Positions 8,790 to 17,457 of a stretch of DNA of 41,874 bases are shown piece after piece. Below the pieces are notes generated by a model. The model had not been told where the DNA came from, searched no databases, and saw only the letters and a list, made by a program, of their open reading frames with translations. The DNA is from an uncultured Rhodospirillales bacterium. Its GTDB lineage: Bacteria > Pseudomonadota > Alphaproteobacteria > Acetobacterales > Acetobacteraceae. Location of the stretch: the NCBI GenBank assembly GCA_903865895.1, contig CAIPLM010000375.1, forward strand, positions 1-41,874, in the 5' to 3' direction. Position numbers and translations under genes: made by a program. How positions within the stretch are numbered: the first letter of the stretch is position 1; each line of letters starts with the position of its first letter.

Positions 8790-11697
8790 GGGCGTTCTCC
8801 GGATCGACGAAGTGCGGACTGAGGATTTCCACCTCGACGGATTCGCCGTGCAGCGGCGAAGTCGCGGTCATCCGGGTGCCCTTGCGGGCTTCGCCGCCCT
8901 CCAGCAGCGCGAGGCCGATCCAGCCATCGAGCTCCACCGCGCGGGTGACACCGGTGATCCAGCCGAGGCTGAGCGTGGTGCCGGTTTCCACCAGATGCGA
9001 GCCGGCGCGGATCTGCTCGCCGCGCGAGACCGAGCGGATGCCGACGAGATGCGGGCGGCCGGGGTCGGTGAGGCCAGGGCGCGAAGCGAGGGCGCGGCCG
9101 ACGAAATCGCCGCGCTTCTTGATCATCTTGCCGAGGCCGAGATCGCTCGCCGTGGTGGTGCCGTTGAGCTCGGAACCCGCGACATGGCCCTTCTCGATGC
9201 GCAGCAGGCCGAGTGCCTCCAGCCCGTAGGGCTCGATGCGGAACGCCTCGCCGGCATCGATCACCGCTTGCCACACCGTCTCGGCGAAGCCCGCGGGGGT
9301 GGCGATTTCGTAGGCCATTTCGCCGGAGAAGCTGATGCGGAACACCCGGACCGGGCAACCCTTCACCGTCGCATCGCCGACCGCCATGAAGGGGAAGGCC
9401 TCGTTGGAGAGATCGAGCCCCTCCACCACTTTCTGGATGGTGGCGCGAGCGTTCGGCCCGGCGATCGACATCGCCGCCCATTGATCGGTGACCGAGGCGA
9501 GGGTGACGTCGAGATCGGGCCACACGGTTTGCAGGTAGAATTCCATGTGCTGCATCACCGGCCCGGCATTGGCCGTGGTGGTGGTGACGAAGAAATGGTC
9601 TTCGGCGAGGCGCGAGGTGGTGCCGTCATCGAAGATGATCCCATCTTCGCGCAGCATCAGCCCGTAGCGGGCGCGGCCGATCGGCAAAGTGGAGAAGGTG
9701 TTGGTGTAGAGCCGGTCGAGGAAAACCGCAGCGTCCTTGCCCTGGACGTCGATCTTGCCAAGGGTCGAGACGTCGCAGATGCCGACGGAGCGGCGCACGG
9801 CGCGGGCCTCGCGCAGCACGGTGTCCCAGGCATCGGAGTCGGCGGGAGCCGGATACAGGCCGGGTCGCACCCAGGCGCCGGTATCCATGAATTCGGCGCC
9901 GCGGCGGACGTGCCAGTCATGCAGCGCGGTGAGGCGGGTCGGCTCGAAATGCTTGCCGATGTTGGGGCCGGCGATGGCGCCCCAGGTCACCGGCTGGGTG
10001 AAGGGGCGGAAGGTCGGCATGCCGATATCCTGCACCCGCTCACCCCGCGCCGCGGCCAGCACGGCGGCACCGATGAGGCCGCCGGATTTGCCCTGGTCGG
10101 TGCCCATGGTGTGCGTCGTGTAGCGCTTGGCGTGCTCGATGTGCTTGTAGCCCTCGCGCGCGGCGAGGCGGATGTCATCGGCAGTGACGTCATCCTGGAT
10201 GTCGACGAAGGACTTGCCCTTCACCGAGACTTCCCAGAACGGCAGCACCGTGGCGTCGGCAACGGCTCCGGTGGGCAGCGAAATCGCCGCATCCCCGCCG
10301 GTGGCGGCCGCGCCGGCCCGCGCGCCATCGGCGGCTGCGGCGGCGATGCCGGTGACGGCGTTGACCGAGCCGGCGGCGAATTGCGGCAGGATCGGCGTGC
10401 CCGGCACCCAGGATTGGAGCCGCTCATTCCATTCGACGGGCGTGCGGGACTGGCTGGCGAGTTGCACGGCGGGATTGATGCCGCCGGAGACGCAGAGCAG
10501 GTCGGCCGCCACCAGCGTATCGGTGCCGGAACTCCCGCGCCGCGCGACGCGGGCGCCTTGCAGCGCGAGCGTGCCCGCGGTGCCGATCACCTGGCTATCG
10601 GCCCAGACGGTGATGCCACGGGCGCGGGCCGCTTCGGCACCGGCCGAGTCCGTACGGGGATCGACGATGCCGGCGATGCCGATGCCGGCATCCTGCAGGG
10701 TGAAGAAATCCTCAAAGGCAGCGTCGTTATTGGCGAACAGCATCGCCCGCCGCCCCGCCTTCACGCCGAAGCGCCGCACATACGCCGCCGCCGAACCCGC
10801 AAGCATCACGCCCGGACGGTCATTATCGGGGAAGGCGATGAAGCGCTCATGGGCGCCGGTGGCGTGGATGATCTTGCCGGCGCGAATGGTCCAGTAGCGC
10901 TGGCGCGGCGTGTGAGCCGGTGAGGCCAGCATATGGTCGGTGACACGTTCCAGCGCGCCGACCACATTGGCGTCATAGGCGCCGAACACGTTGGTGCGCG
11001 GCAGCAGGGTGACGTTCGGCATGGCGGCGAGGGCGGCCAGCGTTGCGGTCCGCCACGCCTCGTCCTGCCCGAGCAGGCTGGCGCCGAGGATGGAATCCTG
11101 CTCGCACAGCATCACCCGCTGTCCGGAAGCGCCGGCGACGCGGGCGGCGGCGAGGCCGGCCGGCCCGGCGCCGATGATCAGCACGTCACAATGGGCCTGC
11201 ATGGTCTCGTAGAAATCCGGGTCGTTCTGGCCCGAGGCGCGGCCGAGCCCGGCGGAGCGGCGGATCAGCGGCTCGTAGACCTTCTCCCAGAACCCAGCCG
11301 GCCACATGAAGGTCTTGTAGTAGAAGCCAGCCGACAGCACCGGGGCGATCAGGCTGTTGAGCGACAGCAGGTCCCAGCGCAGTGATGGCCAGCGGTTCTG
11401 GCTCGCCGCCACCAGCCCGTCATGCAGCTCGATCTGTGTCATGCGGGTGTTGGGTTCGCGCCTTGCGCCGTCGCGCATTTCGGCGAGCGCGTTGGGCTCC
11501 TCGGGGCCGGCGGAGAAAATGCCGCGCGGGCGGTGCAGCTTGAAGCTGCGGCCGACCAGGCGCACGCCGTTGGCGAGCAGGGCTGAGGCCAGGGTATCGC
11601 CGGGATGGCCGGTGAAGGGCTTGCCGTCGAAGGTGAAGGCGAGGTTTTGCGCGCGGTCGACATGGCCGCCGGCGGGCAGGCGGAAGGGCTGGCTCAT
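8776..11697 (-). CDS. soxA: sarcosine oxidase subunit alpha
   Basis: 973 residues, the expected size. The N-terminus (to about 85) is the ferredoxin-like Fer2_4 fold without cluster cysteines, with GRSFKLHRPRGIFSAGPEEP. A Rossmann dinucleotide site DVLIIGAGPAGLAAA lies at 171-185 (NAD+ in characterised enzymes) and leads into a pyridine-nucleotide oxidoreductase region (ATGAHERFIAFPDNDRPGVM). The C-terminal third is the aminomethyltransferase-like GCV_T domain that binds tetrahydrofolate and captures the formaldehyde-level carbon (SVGICDVSTLGKIDVQGKDA, FSGEMAYEI). The reaction is sarcosine + O2 + THF to glycine + H2O2 + 5,10-methylene-THF. The start at 11695-11697 (MSQPFRL) overlaps soxD by 4 bp. 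An earlier in-frame start would run through soxD and is rejected. Confidence 0.96.
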   Translation of the reverse strand: MSQPFRLPAGGHVDRAQNLAFTFDGKPFTGHPGDTLASALLANGVRLVGRSFKLHRPRGIFSAGPEEPNALAEMRDGARREPNTRMTQIELHDGLVAASQNRWPSLRWDLLSLNSLIAPVLSAGFYYKTFMWPAGFWEKVYEPLIRRSAGLGRASGQNDPDFYETMQAHCDVLIIGAGPAGLAAARVAGASGQRVMLCEQDSILGASLLGQDEAWRTATLAALAAMPNVTLLPRTNVFGAYDANVVGALERVTDHMLASPAHTPRQRYWTIRAGKIIHATGAHERFIAFPDNDRPGVMLAGSAAAYVRRFGVKAGRRAMLFANNDAAFEDFFTLQDAGIGIAGIVDPRTDSAGAEAARARGITVWADSQVIGTAGTLALQGARVARRGSSGTDTLVAADLLCVSGGINPAVQLASQSRTPVEWNERLQSWVPGTPILPQFAAGSVNAVTGIAAAAADGARAGAAATGGDAAISLPTGAVADATVLPFWEVSVKGKSFVDIQDDVTADDIRLAAREGYKHIEHAKRYTTHTMGTDQGKSGGLIGAAVLAAARGERVQDIGMPTFRPFTQPVTWGAIAGPNIGKHFEPTRLTALHDWHVRRGAEFMDTGAWVRPGLYPAPADSDAWDTVLREARAVRRSVGICDVSTLGKIDVQGKDAAVFLDRLYTNTFSTLPIGRARYGLMLREDGIIFDDGTTSRLAEDHFFVTTTTANAGPVMQHMEFYLQTVWPDLDVTLASVTDQWAAMSIAGPNARATIQKVVEGLDLSNEAFPFMAVGDATVKGCPVRVFRISFSGEMAYEIATPAGFAETVWQAVIDAGEAFRIEPYGLEALGLLRIEKGHVAGSELNGTTTASDLGLGKMIKKRGDFVGRALASRPGLTDPGRPHLVGIRSVSRGEQIRAGSHLVETGTTLSLGWITGVTRAVELDGWIGLALLEGGEARKGTRMTATSPLHGESVEVEILSPHFVDPENARVRV

Positions 11698-11969
11698 TCG
11701 CTGGGCACCTCCGGCGTCTCGGTCGCTCGGGCCACGGTGCGGACCTCGTGCGTCATCGTATGGCGCACCACCTTGAGGTACTGGCGGCAGCCTGAGGAGT
11801 GGTACCACCACTCAACGTGCCAGCCGCGCGGGTTCTTGCGGGCGTAGACGAAGTCATGAAACGCCTCTTCCGGCGCATTGGCGCCGGGGCGGGTGACGGT
11901 GGCATCCCCGCGATAGGTGAACTCGGCCTCGTCGCGCATGCCGCACCACGGACAGTCGATCCTGATCAT
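11694..11969 (-). CDS. soxD: sarcosine oxidase subunit delta
   Basis: 91-residue small subunit that binds structural zinc in the heterotetramer. The pattern is clear: CPWCGMRDEAEF with C6 and C9 at the N-terminus, then WHVEWWYHSSGCRQY with H57 and C61, matching the Cys-Cys-His-Cys zinc site of characterised enzymes, and VRHTMTHEV near the end. The ATG at 11967-11969 (MIRIDCPWCG) is the canonical start; a start 13 codons upstream would lie inside soxB. It begins one base after the soxB stop and overlaps soxA by 4 bp, so the subunits are made in coupled, near-stoichiometric fashion. Confidence 0.96.
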   Translation of the reverse strand: MIRIDCPWCGMRDEAEFTYRGDATVTRPGANAPEEAFHDFVYARKNPRGWHVEWWYHSSGCRQYLKVVRHTMTHEVRTVARATETPEVPSE

Positions 11970-11970
11970 G

Positions 11971-13221
11971 TCACTGCATCCACGGGAACGGGCCGTTGCC
12001 GCGCTCATCGAGCAGGCGCCCGGTGCGGAAACGGTCCAGCGTATGGGCTTCGTTGAGCTTGTGCGGCGCGTCCTGCGCGATGGTCCACGCGTGGCACCAG
12101 CCGGAGCCGGGCGTCGCCTTGAAGCCGCCGTAGCACCAGCCGGCCGTCATATAGAGGCCCTGGATCGGCGTCTTGCCGATGATGTGCGAACCGTCGAACG
12201 TCATGTCCATCACGCCGCCCCACTGGCGCAGGCCGCGCAGGCGGGAGAGCGAGGGCATCATGGCGATGCCCGCCGACCAGACATGCTCAACCACGGGAAG
12301 GTTGCCGCGCTGGGCATAGGTGTTCCAGCCGTCGAGCCCGCCGCCGAACACCAGGCCGCCCTTGTCGGACTGGCTGATGTAGAAATGGCCGGCGCCGAAG
12401 GTGATCACCTGATCGACCAGCGGCTTCACGCCCTCGGAGACGAAGGCCTGCAGCACGTGACTTTCGATCGGAACGTCGAGCCCGGCCATCTGGGCGAGGC
12501 GCGAGGTATTGCCGGCCACCGCGAGGCCGATCTTCTTGGCCTTGATCGGGCCGCGCGTGGTCTGCACGCCGACCACCGCGCCGCCCTCGACATCGATGCC
12601 GGTGACTTCGCAATGCTGGATGATATCGACGCCGCGCTGATCGGCCGCGCGGGCAAAACCCCAGGCCACCGCATCATGCCGGGCAGTGCCGCCACGGCGT
12701 TGCAGCAGGCCGCCCAGCACCGGGAAGCGCCCGTTATCGACATCGATGAGCGGGCACATGGCGCGGATCTGCTCCTTGTCGAGCAGTTCGGCGTCGATCC
12801 CGCTGAGGCGCATCGCGTTGCCGCGCCGCACCGAGGCGTTCTTGGCGCCCTCAGTATGAAAGATGTTGAACACGCCGCGCTGGCTCATCATCGCGTTGTA
12901 GTTGAGGTCCTGCTCCAGGCCCTCCCACAGCTTCAGCGAGTGCTCGTAAAAATGGTGGTTCTGCGGCAGCAGGTAGTTGGAGCGCACGATGGTGGTGTTG
13001 CGCCCGGTGTTGCCGAGGCCGATCGGGCCCTTCTCCAGCACCGCGACATTGGTGATGCCGTGTTCCCTAGCGAGGTAATAGGCCGTGGCCAGCCCATGGC
13101 CGCCGCCGCCGATGATGATCACATCGTAGGATTTTTTCGGCGGCGGGTCCCGCCAGGCGGGCGTCCAGCCCGTGTTGCCGCGCAGGGCTTCGCTCAGAAG
13201 CCGGAATCCGGAATATCGCAT
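11971..13221 (-). CDS. soxB: sarcosine oxidase subunit beta
   Basis: 416-residue catalytic flavoprotein of the DAO family. FAD site SYDVIIIGGGGHGLATAYYLA starts at residue 31, with GLGNTGRNTTIVRSNYL following. RRGGTARHDAVAWGFAR at about 175-191 contains H182, which by position corresponds to the histidine that covalently holds FMN in known heterotetrameric sarcosine oxidases (inference). The late GGGLDGWNTYAQRG and WCYGGFKATPGSGW segments are typical. The beta subunit oxidises sarcosine and passes electrons from FAD to FMN to O2. The ATG at 13219-13221 is preferred over an in-frame GTG six bases upstream because AGAGG lies five bases before it. It is the first gene of the nine-gene operon and is divergent from the cupin gene. 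Confidence 0.96.
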   Translation of the reverse strand: MRYSGFRLLSEALRGNTGWTPAWRDPPPKKSYDVIIIGGGGHGLATAYYLAREHGITNVAVLEKGPIGLGNTGRNTTIVRSNYLLPQNHHFYEHSLKLWEGLEQDLNYNAMMSQRGVFNIFHTEGAKNASVRRGNAMRLSGIDAELLDKEQIRAMCPLIDVDNGRFPVLGGLLQRRGGTARHDAVAWGFARAADQRGVDIIQHCEVTGIDVEGGAVVGVQTTRGPIKAKKIGLAVAGNTSRLAQMAGLDVPIESHVLQAFVSEGVKPLVDQVITFGAGHFYISQSDKGGLVFGGGLDGWNTYAQRGNLPVVEHVWSAGIAMMPSLSRLRGLRQWGGVMDMTFDGSHIIGKTPIQGLYMTAGWCYGGFKATPGSGWCHAWTIAQDAPHKLNEAHTLDRFRTGRLLDERGNGPFPWMQ

Positions 13222-13241
13222 GGCCACCTCTTGGTCGCCCG

Positions 13242-13270
13242 ACTATGCTGCGGCGCACGCATGCGGGCAA
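13242..13270 (-). promoter_or_regulatory. candidate promoter of the soxBDAG-ABC operon
   Basis: On the minus strand TTGCCC (13265-13270) and CATAGT (13242-13247) are separated by 17 bp, a reasonable match to a -35/-10 pair, and end 20 bases before the soxB ATG. The region is the only upstream space of the operon and is shared with the divergent cupin gene. The match is by eye only. Confidence 0.4.
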
Positions 13271-13305
13271 GGGCCTGACATTGCCAATCGTCCAGGGAGG
13301 TTCGA

Positions 13306-13719
13306 ATGAACGACGCACCGAGCAAGCCGTCCGAGACCCTCGTCCACGTGACGCCCGCAACCGCGAAGACGATCCCGGGGCGGCGCGCCTTCTTCACCTA
13401 TTTCGATCTCGGAGTGGAGGATGCCACCAGCGGCGCGATGAAGGCCCAGGTGATGAAATCGACCCAGGGGCTGAGCAAGCCGACCGGCTGGCACTATCAC
13501 GAATGCGATCGGCAGTTCCTCTACATGATCAAGGGCTGGGTCGATCTCGAGTTCGAAGACGGGCGCAAGCTGCGGGTCAATGCCGGCGACTCGCTGATGA
13601 TCCCTGGTGGCATGCGCCACAACGAGACCGCCACCTCCGAGGCGATGGACCTGCTGGAAATCCTGGTCCCCGCCGGGATGCGCACGGTGGCCTGCGATCC
13701 GCCGGAGGGGATGGGCTAA
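13306..13719 (+). CDS. single-domain cupin protein
   Basis: 137-residue cytoplasmic cupin. Motif 1 is GWHYHECDRQFLYMIKGWVDL with metal-ligand candidates H63, H65 and Q70, and motif 2 is GDSLMIPGGMRHNE with H105. This gives a plausible His-His-Gln/Glu-His site. Small cupins of this kind act as dioxygenases, isomerases or ligand sensors, so no reaction can be assigned. The ATG has a good GGGAGG six bases upstream. It is transcribed divergently from soxB across 84 bp and ends convergently 1 bp before the serine hydrolase stop. A link to sarcosine metabolism is suggested only by position. Confidence 0.88.
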   Translation: MNDAPSKPSETLVHVTPATAKTIPGRRAFFTYFDLGVEDATSGAMKAQVMKSTQGLSKPTGWHYHECDRQFLYMIKGWVDLEFEDGRKLRVNAGDSLMIPGGMRHNETATSEAMDLLEILVPAGMRTVACDPPEGMG

Positions 13720-13720
13720 C

Positions 13721-14887
13721 TCAGCGCCCGGCGTAGACGCCCCGCTCAAGCGCGGCGAGCAGGCCGAGCGCGTGGGGATCGGCGAAGGGGAAGCTCTGCG
13801 TCATCACCACGCCGGCCAGACCGTTGGAGGGATCGAGCCAGTAATAGGTGTTGAGCATGCCGGCCCAGGCGAGGCTGCCGGCGGGGCGGCCATGCGGGCC
13901 GGGCTCGGGGTTGGTGAGGAAGGCGAGGCTCCAGCCCGGCGTGGTGCCGGGGAAGAGATCGACATCATAGGACAGCATCGGCATCGCCGTGCGCATCGGC
14001 GTCACCGGGATGCTGCCAAGCTGGTTGCGCCCCATGGCTGCCACGGTCTCCGGGCGCAGGATGGTGGCGCCATCGAGCGTGCCGCCGTTGAGCAGCATGC
14101 GCAGGAAGCGCAGGTAATCGGCGGCGGTGCCGAGCAGCCCGCCGCCGCCAGCGAGGAATCCCGGCCCCTTCGGCGGCGGGCGATTGGTCGGCACCAGCGT
14201 GCCGTCGGGCTGGCGCTGATGGGTGCCGACCACGCGGGGCTTCTGTGCCTCGGTGAGCGCCCAGGTGGTGTCATCCATGCCGAGCGGGCCGGTGATCGCC
14301 TCGCGCAGATAGGCGCCGAGCTCCTGCCCCGTGGCGGCCTCGATGGCGTAGCCGACGATGTCAGTGTTGATGCCGTAATTCCAGGCGGTGCCGGGGTCGA
14401 ACAGCAGGGGGATGCGGGCCAGTTCCTCGTGCGAGCCGGGCAGGGCGGCGATGCCGAGCCCGTTGCACATGCGGGAGTAATCGGCGTTCCAGAACTCATA
14501 GCTGTAGCCGGCGCTGTGGCTGAGCAACTGGCGCAGCGTCACTTCGCCCACCGCCGGGCGCAGGCGCGGCGTGCCGTCATCGGCGAAACCGTCGAGCACC
14601 TGGCGGGCGGCGAGATGCGGCAGCACGTCGCCGATCGGCGCATCGAGCGAAAGCCGCCCCTCTTCGACCAGCCGCATGGCGGCGGCCGAGGTGATCGCCT
14701 TGGTCATCGAGGCGAGGCGGAATATCGCGTCAGGCTGCATCGGGGCTGAGGTCGCGAGATCCGCGGTGCCGAAGCTGCCTTCGTAGAGAAGGCCATCCGC
14801 CGAGCAGGCCATGGCGACCACGCCGGCGACCATGCCGTCGCTGGTGGCGGCCCGCATGGCGGCGTCGATGCTTGCTGTATCGGCCAT
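13721..14887 (-). CDS. serine hydrolase, class C beta-lactamase/esterase (EstB-like) family
   Basis: 388 residues. The catalytic SxxK motif is S60-M-T-K63 in FRLASMTKAITSAAAM. The Tyr motif is Y171 in WNYGINTDIVGYAIE, as in EstB-type esterases. Other family marks are LRQLLSHSAGYSY and PDGTLVP, and PGWSLAFLTN lies near the third active-site position. There is no signal peptide, so it is probably cytoplasmic and an esterase, amidase or D-aminopeptidase rather than an antibiotic-resistance enzyme. It ends back to back with the cupin gene and lies 63 bp downstream of the TPR gene on the same strand. Confidence 0.9.
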   Translation of the reverse strand: MADTASIDAAMRAATSDGMVAGVVAMACSADGLLYEGSFGTADLATSAPMQPDAIFRLASMTKAITSAAAMRLVEEGRLSLDAPIGDVLPHLAARQVLDGFADDGTPRLRPAVGEVTLRQLLSHSAGYSYEFWNADYSRMCNGLGIAALPGSHEELARIPLLFDPGTAWNYGINTDIVGYAIEAATGQELGAYLREAITGPLGMDDTTWALTEAQKPRVVGTHQRQPDGTLVPTNRPPPKGPGFLAGGGGLLGTAADYLRFLRMLLNGGTLDGATILRPETVAAMGRNQLGSIPVTPMRTAMPMLSYDVDLFPGTTPGWSLAFLTNPEPGPHGRPAGSLAWAGMLNTYYWLDPSNGLAGVVMTQSFPFADPHALGLLAALERGVYAGR

Positions 14888-14950
14888 TTCGGTGTCCCCC
14901 CGGTGATGCGGGATTGATACCGGCGATGCGGCGATCCGGGAAGTGGCGGG

Positions 14951-15787
14951 TTACTTGGCTTGTGGCCCGGCGTCGAGCAGTTCGATGTTCTGCGTCGCGA
15001 GATCGGCGGCGGCGCTGTCGGGGGCGAGCTCGATCACCCGCTCCCAATCCGCCCGGGCGGTCTCGGCATCGCCGAGCCGGTGGCGGATGATGCCGCGCTC
15101 CAGCAGCGCCTCCGGATAATCCGGGTCCCGGGCGAGGGCACGGGCGATATCGGTCGCGGCCACGTCGAGCCGGCCGGCATTGCGATTGGCGGTGGCCCGC
15201 AGCGTCATCGCGTCACTCCGCTCGGGGTCGGCGGACAAGGCGCGGTCGAGATCGGCCACCGCTTCGTCGAAGCGTTCCAGTTGGGCGGCGATGGCGGCGC
15301 GATCGATCAGGATGTCGATGTCATCCGGCCGCTCGGCGAGGGCCTTGCTCGCGGCGTCATAGGCCTTCTGCTCCTCCTGCTCGATCAGCCAGGCCTGGCT
15401 CGCCTGGCCGTAGATCACCGCCCGCACCGCGGCCGGCGCCCCCGTCGAGGCGGCGAGCCGCTCCAGCAGCGCCGCGCCCTCGGCGGCATGGCCGAGCGCG
15501 ATGCGGGAGAGGGCGTAGCAATGCCGGGCGCCGTCGCCACCGCCCGTCGCCTCCCAGCCAATGGCGAAACTGGCAGCGGCCGCCGGATCGTCATCGAGCA
15601 TGCCGAGGCATTGCTCGTAGTCCCGCCCCTGGGCGAGGCGGGGCGGCACCGGCGGCACCGGCAGCGCGGTGGCGGGCGCCGCCTCCTCGATCTCCACCAC
15701 CGGCACGGCAAACCACTGCCAGCCCAGCACCGCGAGCACGGCGAGCAGCAGGAGACCGGCAATGGCGGGAAGCAAACGGTTCATCAT
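14951..15787 (-). CDS. membrane-anchored TPR-repeat protein
   Basis: 278 residues starting MMNRLLPAIAG, with one hydrophobic segment at about 4-26 (uncleaved anchor or signal) followed by an Ala/Pro-rich linker. Residues about 125-265 contain at least three tetratricopeptide-like helical pairs, for example AAIAAQLERFDEAVADLDRALSADPE, ANRNAGRLDVAATDIARALARDPDYPEAL and IIRHRLGDAETARADWERVIELAPDS. It is likely periplasmic and acts as a protein-protein interaction scaffold. Either of the two adjacent ATGs (15787 or 15784) could be used; a longer start 13 codons earlier gives a less plausible N-terminus. It is divergent from the SDR gene across about 50 bp. No specific function is recognised. Confidence 0.85.
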   Translation of the reverse strand: MMNRLLPAIAGLLLLAVLAVLGWQWFAVPVVEIEEAAPATALPVPPVPPRLAQGRDYEQCLGMLDDDPAAAASFAIGWEATGGGDGARHCYALSRIALGHAAEGAALLERLAASTGAPAAVRAVIYGQASQAWLIEQEEQKAYDAASKALAERPDDIDILIDRAAIAAQLERFDEAVADLDRALSADPERSDAMTLRATANRNAGRLDVAATDIARALARDPDYPEALLERGIIRHRLGDAETARADWERVIELAPDSAAADLATQNIELLDAGPQAK

Positions 15788-15839
15788 CGCGCGGACAGTG
15801 TAGTCTGCCCGGGGCCGGGACGGCAAAAAGGGGAATGCG

Positions 15840-16724
15840 ATGGCAATGCGCGTGTTGATCTTCGGGCTTGGCTACAGCGGCACGGCCATCGCCGGCGAGG
15901 CCATCGCGCTCGGCATCCCCACCGTGATCGCCACACGGCAACCCGCACCCAGCATCGCCCTCCCCTGCATCCCCCTCGCCGAGGCCGAGCGCGAGATCGC
16001 CACCGCCACCCATATCGTGCTCACCGCCGCCCCCGGCCCAGACGGCGACCCAATCCTCAAGGCCTTCGCGCCCGCCATCGCCGCCGCCCCGTTCCTACGC
16101 TGGATCGGCTACCTCTCGTCCACCGCCGTCTACGGCGACCGCAGCGGCGCCTGGGTGGACGAAACCACGGCCCCCACCCCCACCAGCCCCCGCGGCAAGC
16201 TGCGGCGCCACGCCGAGGCAGAATGGGAAGCCTTCGCCGATCGCCGCGCCGTCGATATATTCCGCCTCGCCGGCATCTACGGCCCCGGCCGCTCCGCCTT
16301 CGACGCCCTCCGTTCCGGCACCGCCCGGCGGATCGACAAGCCCGGCCACGCCTTCTCGCGCATCCACCGCGACGACATCGCCGGCGCCGTCTGCGCCGCC
16401 ATCCGCCAGGATCGCCCCCCCGGACTCCGCATCCTCCACCTCGCCGACGACCAGCCCGCCGAATCCGCCGCCGTCACCGCCGAGGCCGCGCGCCTGCTCG
16501 GCGTCACCCCTCCGCCCCTCCTCTCCTGGGCGGAGGCCGAACCCGGCATGAGCGCCATGGCCCGCTCCTTCTGGGTCGAGAATCGCCGCACCGCCTCGCA
16601 AACCACCCAGGCGGCGCTCGCCTACCGCTGGCGCTACCCGAATTTCCGCGCCGGACTAGAAGCCATCCTCGCCGAGGAGCGCGCCAACACTGCGCCGCAA
16701 CAAGGCGATGTCGCTCTCCCGTGA
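15840..16724 (+). CDS. atypical NAD(P)-binding epimerase/dehydratase-like (SDR) protein
   Basis: 294 residues with an N-terminal Rossmann motif FGLGYSGTAIAGEA (residues 8-21), the WIGYLSSTAVYGD segment typical of YeeZ-like extended/atypical SDRs, and FRLAGIYGPGR. The catalytic Tyr-x3-Lys is not seen at its usual place: the region reads TSPRGKLRRHAEAEW, with no Tyr four residues before the Lys. It may therefore bind nucleotide without classical dehydrogenase chemistry. The ATG has AAGGGG six bases upstream. The last 69 bases overlap the 3' end of the convergent alpha/beta hydrolase gene. Confidence 0.87.
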   Translation: MAMRVLIFGLGYSGTAIAGEAIALGIPTVIATRQPAPSIALPCIPLAEAEREIATATHIVLTAAPGPDGDPILKAFAPAIAAAPFLRWIGYLSSTAVYGDRSGAWVDETTAPTPTSPRGKLRRHAEAEWEAFADRRAVDIFRLAGIYGPGRSAFDALRSGTARRIDKPGHAFSRIHRDDIAGAVCAAIRQDRPPGLRILHLADDQPAESAAVTAEAARLLGVTPPPLLSWAEAEPGMSAMARSFWVENRRTASQTTQAALAYRWRYPNFRAGLEAILAEERANTAPQQGDVALP

Positions 16725-17411
16725 CAGCCGGTGATCGCCGTCCTTCACCAGCACCACCTCGACGTCCTCGGACCGCAGACACTCCGCCAATTCCAGCGAC
16801 TGGCGCCACGGCACATCGTCATCGCGCTGCCCCTGCAACAGCCGCACCGGGCAGGTGATCTCGATCGGCGCCCCCAGCAGCAAATGCCGCCGCCCATCCT
16901 CGATCAGCCCGCGGGTGATCACATAGGGATCGCCATACTGGCTCGGGATGGTGCGGAACCCCTTGGTCATCACCTCCTCCCGCTGCGCCTCGCTCATGCC
17001 CGCCCACATCAGGCATTCCGTGAAATCCGGCGCCGCGGCGATCCCCACGATGCCGACGATCCGCTCCCGCCGCCGCAGCGCGATCAACAGCGCGATCCAC
17101 CCGCCCATGGAGGAGCCCACCAGCAGCAGCTTCCCCTCCGTCAGCCGATCGATCACCAGCAGCGCATCCTCCATCCAGCGCCCGATCGAGCCATCCGCGA
17201 ACGCCCCACCGCTCACCCCATGGCCCGAATAATCGAGCCGCAGCATCGCCCGCCCCGCCGCCGCACAGGCATCGCGCAGCCCGGTCGCCTTCACGCCGGC
17301 CATGTCGCTGTTGAACCCGGGCAGGAACACCACCGTCGGCCCCCTCCCCTCCAGCCGCGCCCAGGCGAGCCCCACGCCATCGCCCCGCTCCAGCACCCCG
17401 CTCTGTTCCAT
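16656..17411 (-). CDS. alpha/beta hydrolase
   Basis: 251 residues. The nucleophile elbow is G-S-S-M-G-G with S101, after an HG-type loop VVFLPGFNSDM. A candidate acid lies in LLQGQRDDDVPW and the histidine in KDGDHRLSRESD near the C-terminus. Overall it resembles the short serine hydrolases related to ABHD10/YcjY-type thioesterases; the substrate is unknown. The start at 17409-17411 (MEQSGVLERG) has AAAGGGAG about seven bases upstream; an in-frame start 16 codons earlier would overlap the glycosyltransferase start and is less likely. The 3' end overlaps the convergent SDR gene by 69 bp. Confidence 0.88.
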   Translation of the reverse strand: MEQSGVLERGDGVGLAWARLEGRGPTVVFLPGFNSDMAGVKATGLRDACAAAGRAMLRLDYSGHGVSGGAFADGSIGRWMEDALLVIDRLTEGKLLLVGSSMGGWIALLIALRRRERIVGIVGIAAAPDFTECLMWAGMSEAQREEVMTKGFRTIPSQYGDPYVITRGLIEDGRRHLLLGAPIEITCPVRLLQGQRDDDVPWRQSLELAECLRSEDVEVVLVKDGDHRLSRESDIALLRRSVGALLGEDGF

Positions 17412-17422
17412 CGCCCGCTCCC

Positions 17423-17450
17423 TTTCAATCCCAACCAACAGTGATATAGC
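17423..17450 (+). promoter_or_regulatory. weak candidate promoter of the glycosyltransferase pair
   Basis: TTTCAA (17423-17428) and TATAGC (17445-17450) lie 16 bp apart. The GT4 ATG follows only seven bases after the -10 element, so the mRNA would be nearly leaderless, which fits the absence of a ribosome binding site there. By-eye match only. Confidence 0.25.
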
Positions 17451-17457
17451 CCGCATC

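Noticed and set aside
8614-10923. 769-codon plus-strand open frame opposite soxA
   Set aside because: Mirror of soxA codons in GC-rich DNA; the protein is low-complexity in H, G, D and R and overlaps an unambiguous gene.
13721-14887. Beta-lactam resistance enzyme
   Set aside because: It has the SxxK and Tyr motifs of the family but no signal peptide, and it resembles EstB-type esterases; a resistance role is not supported.
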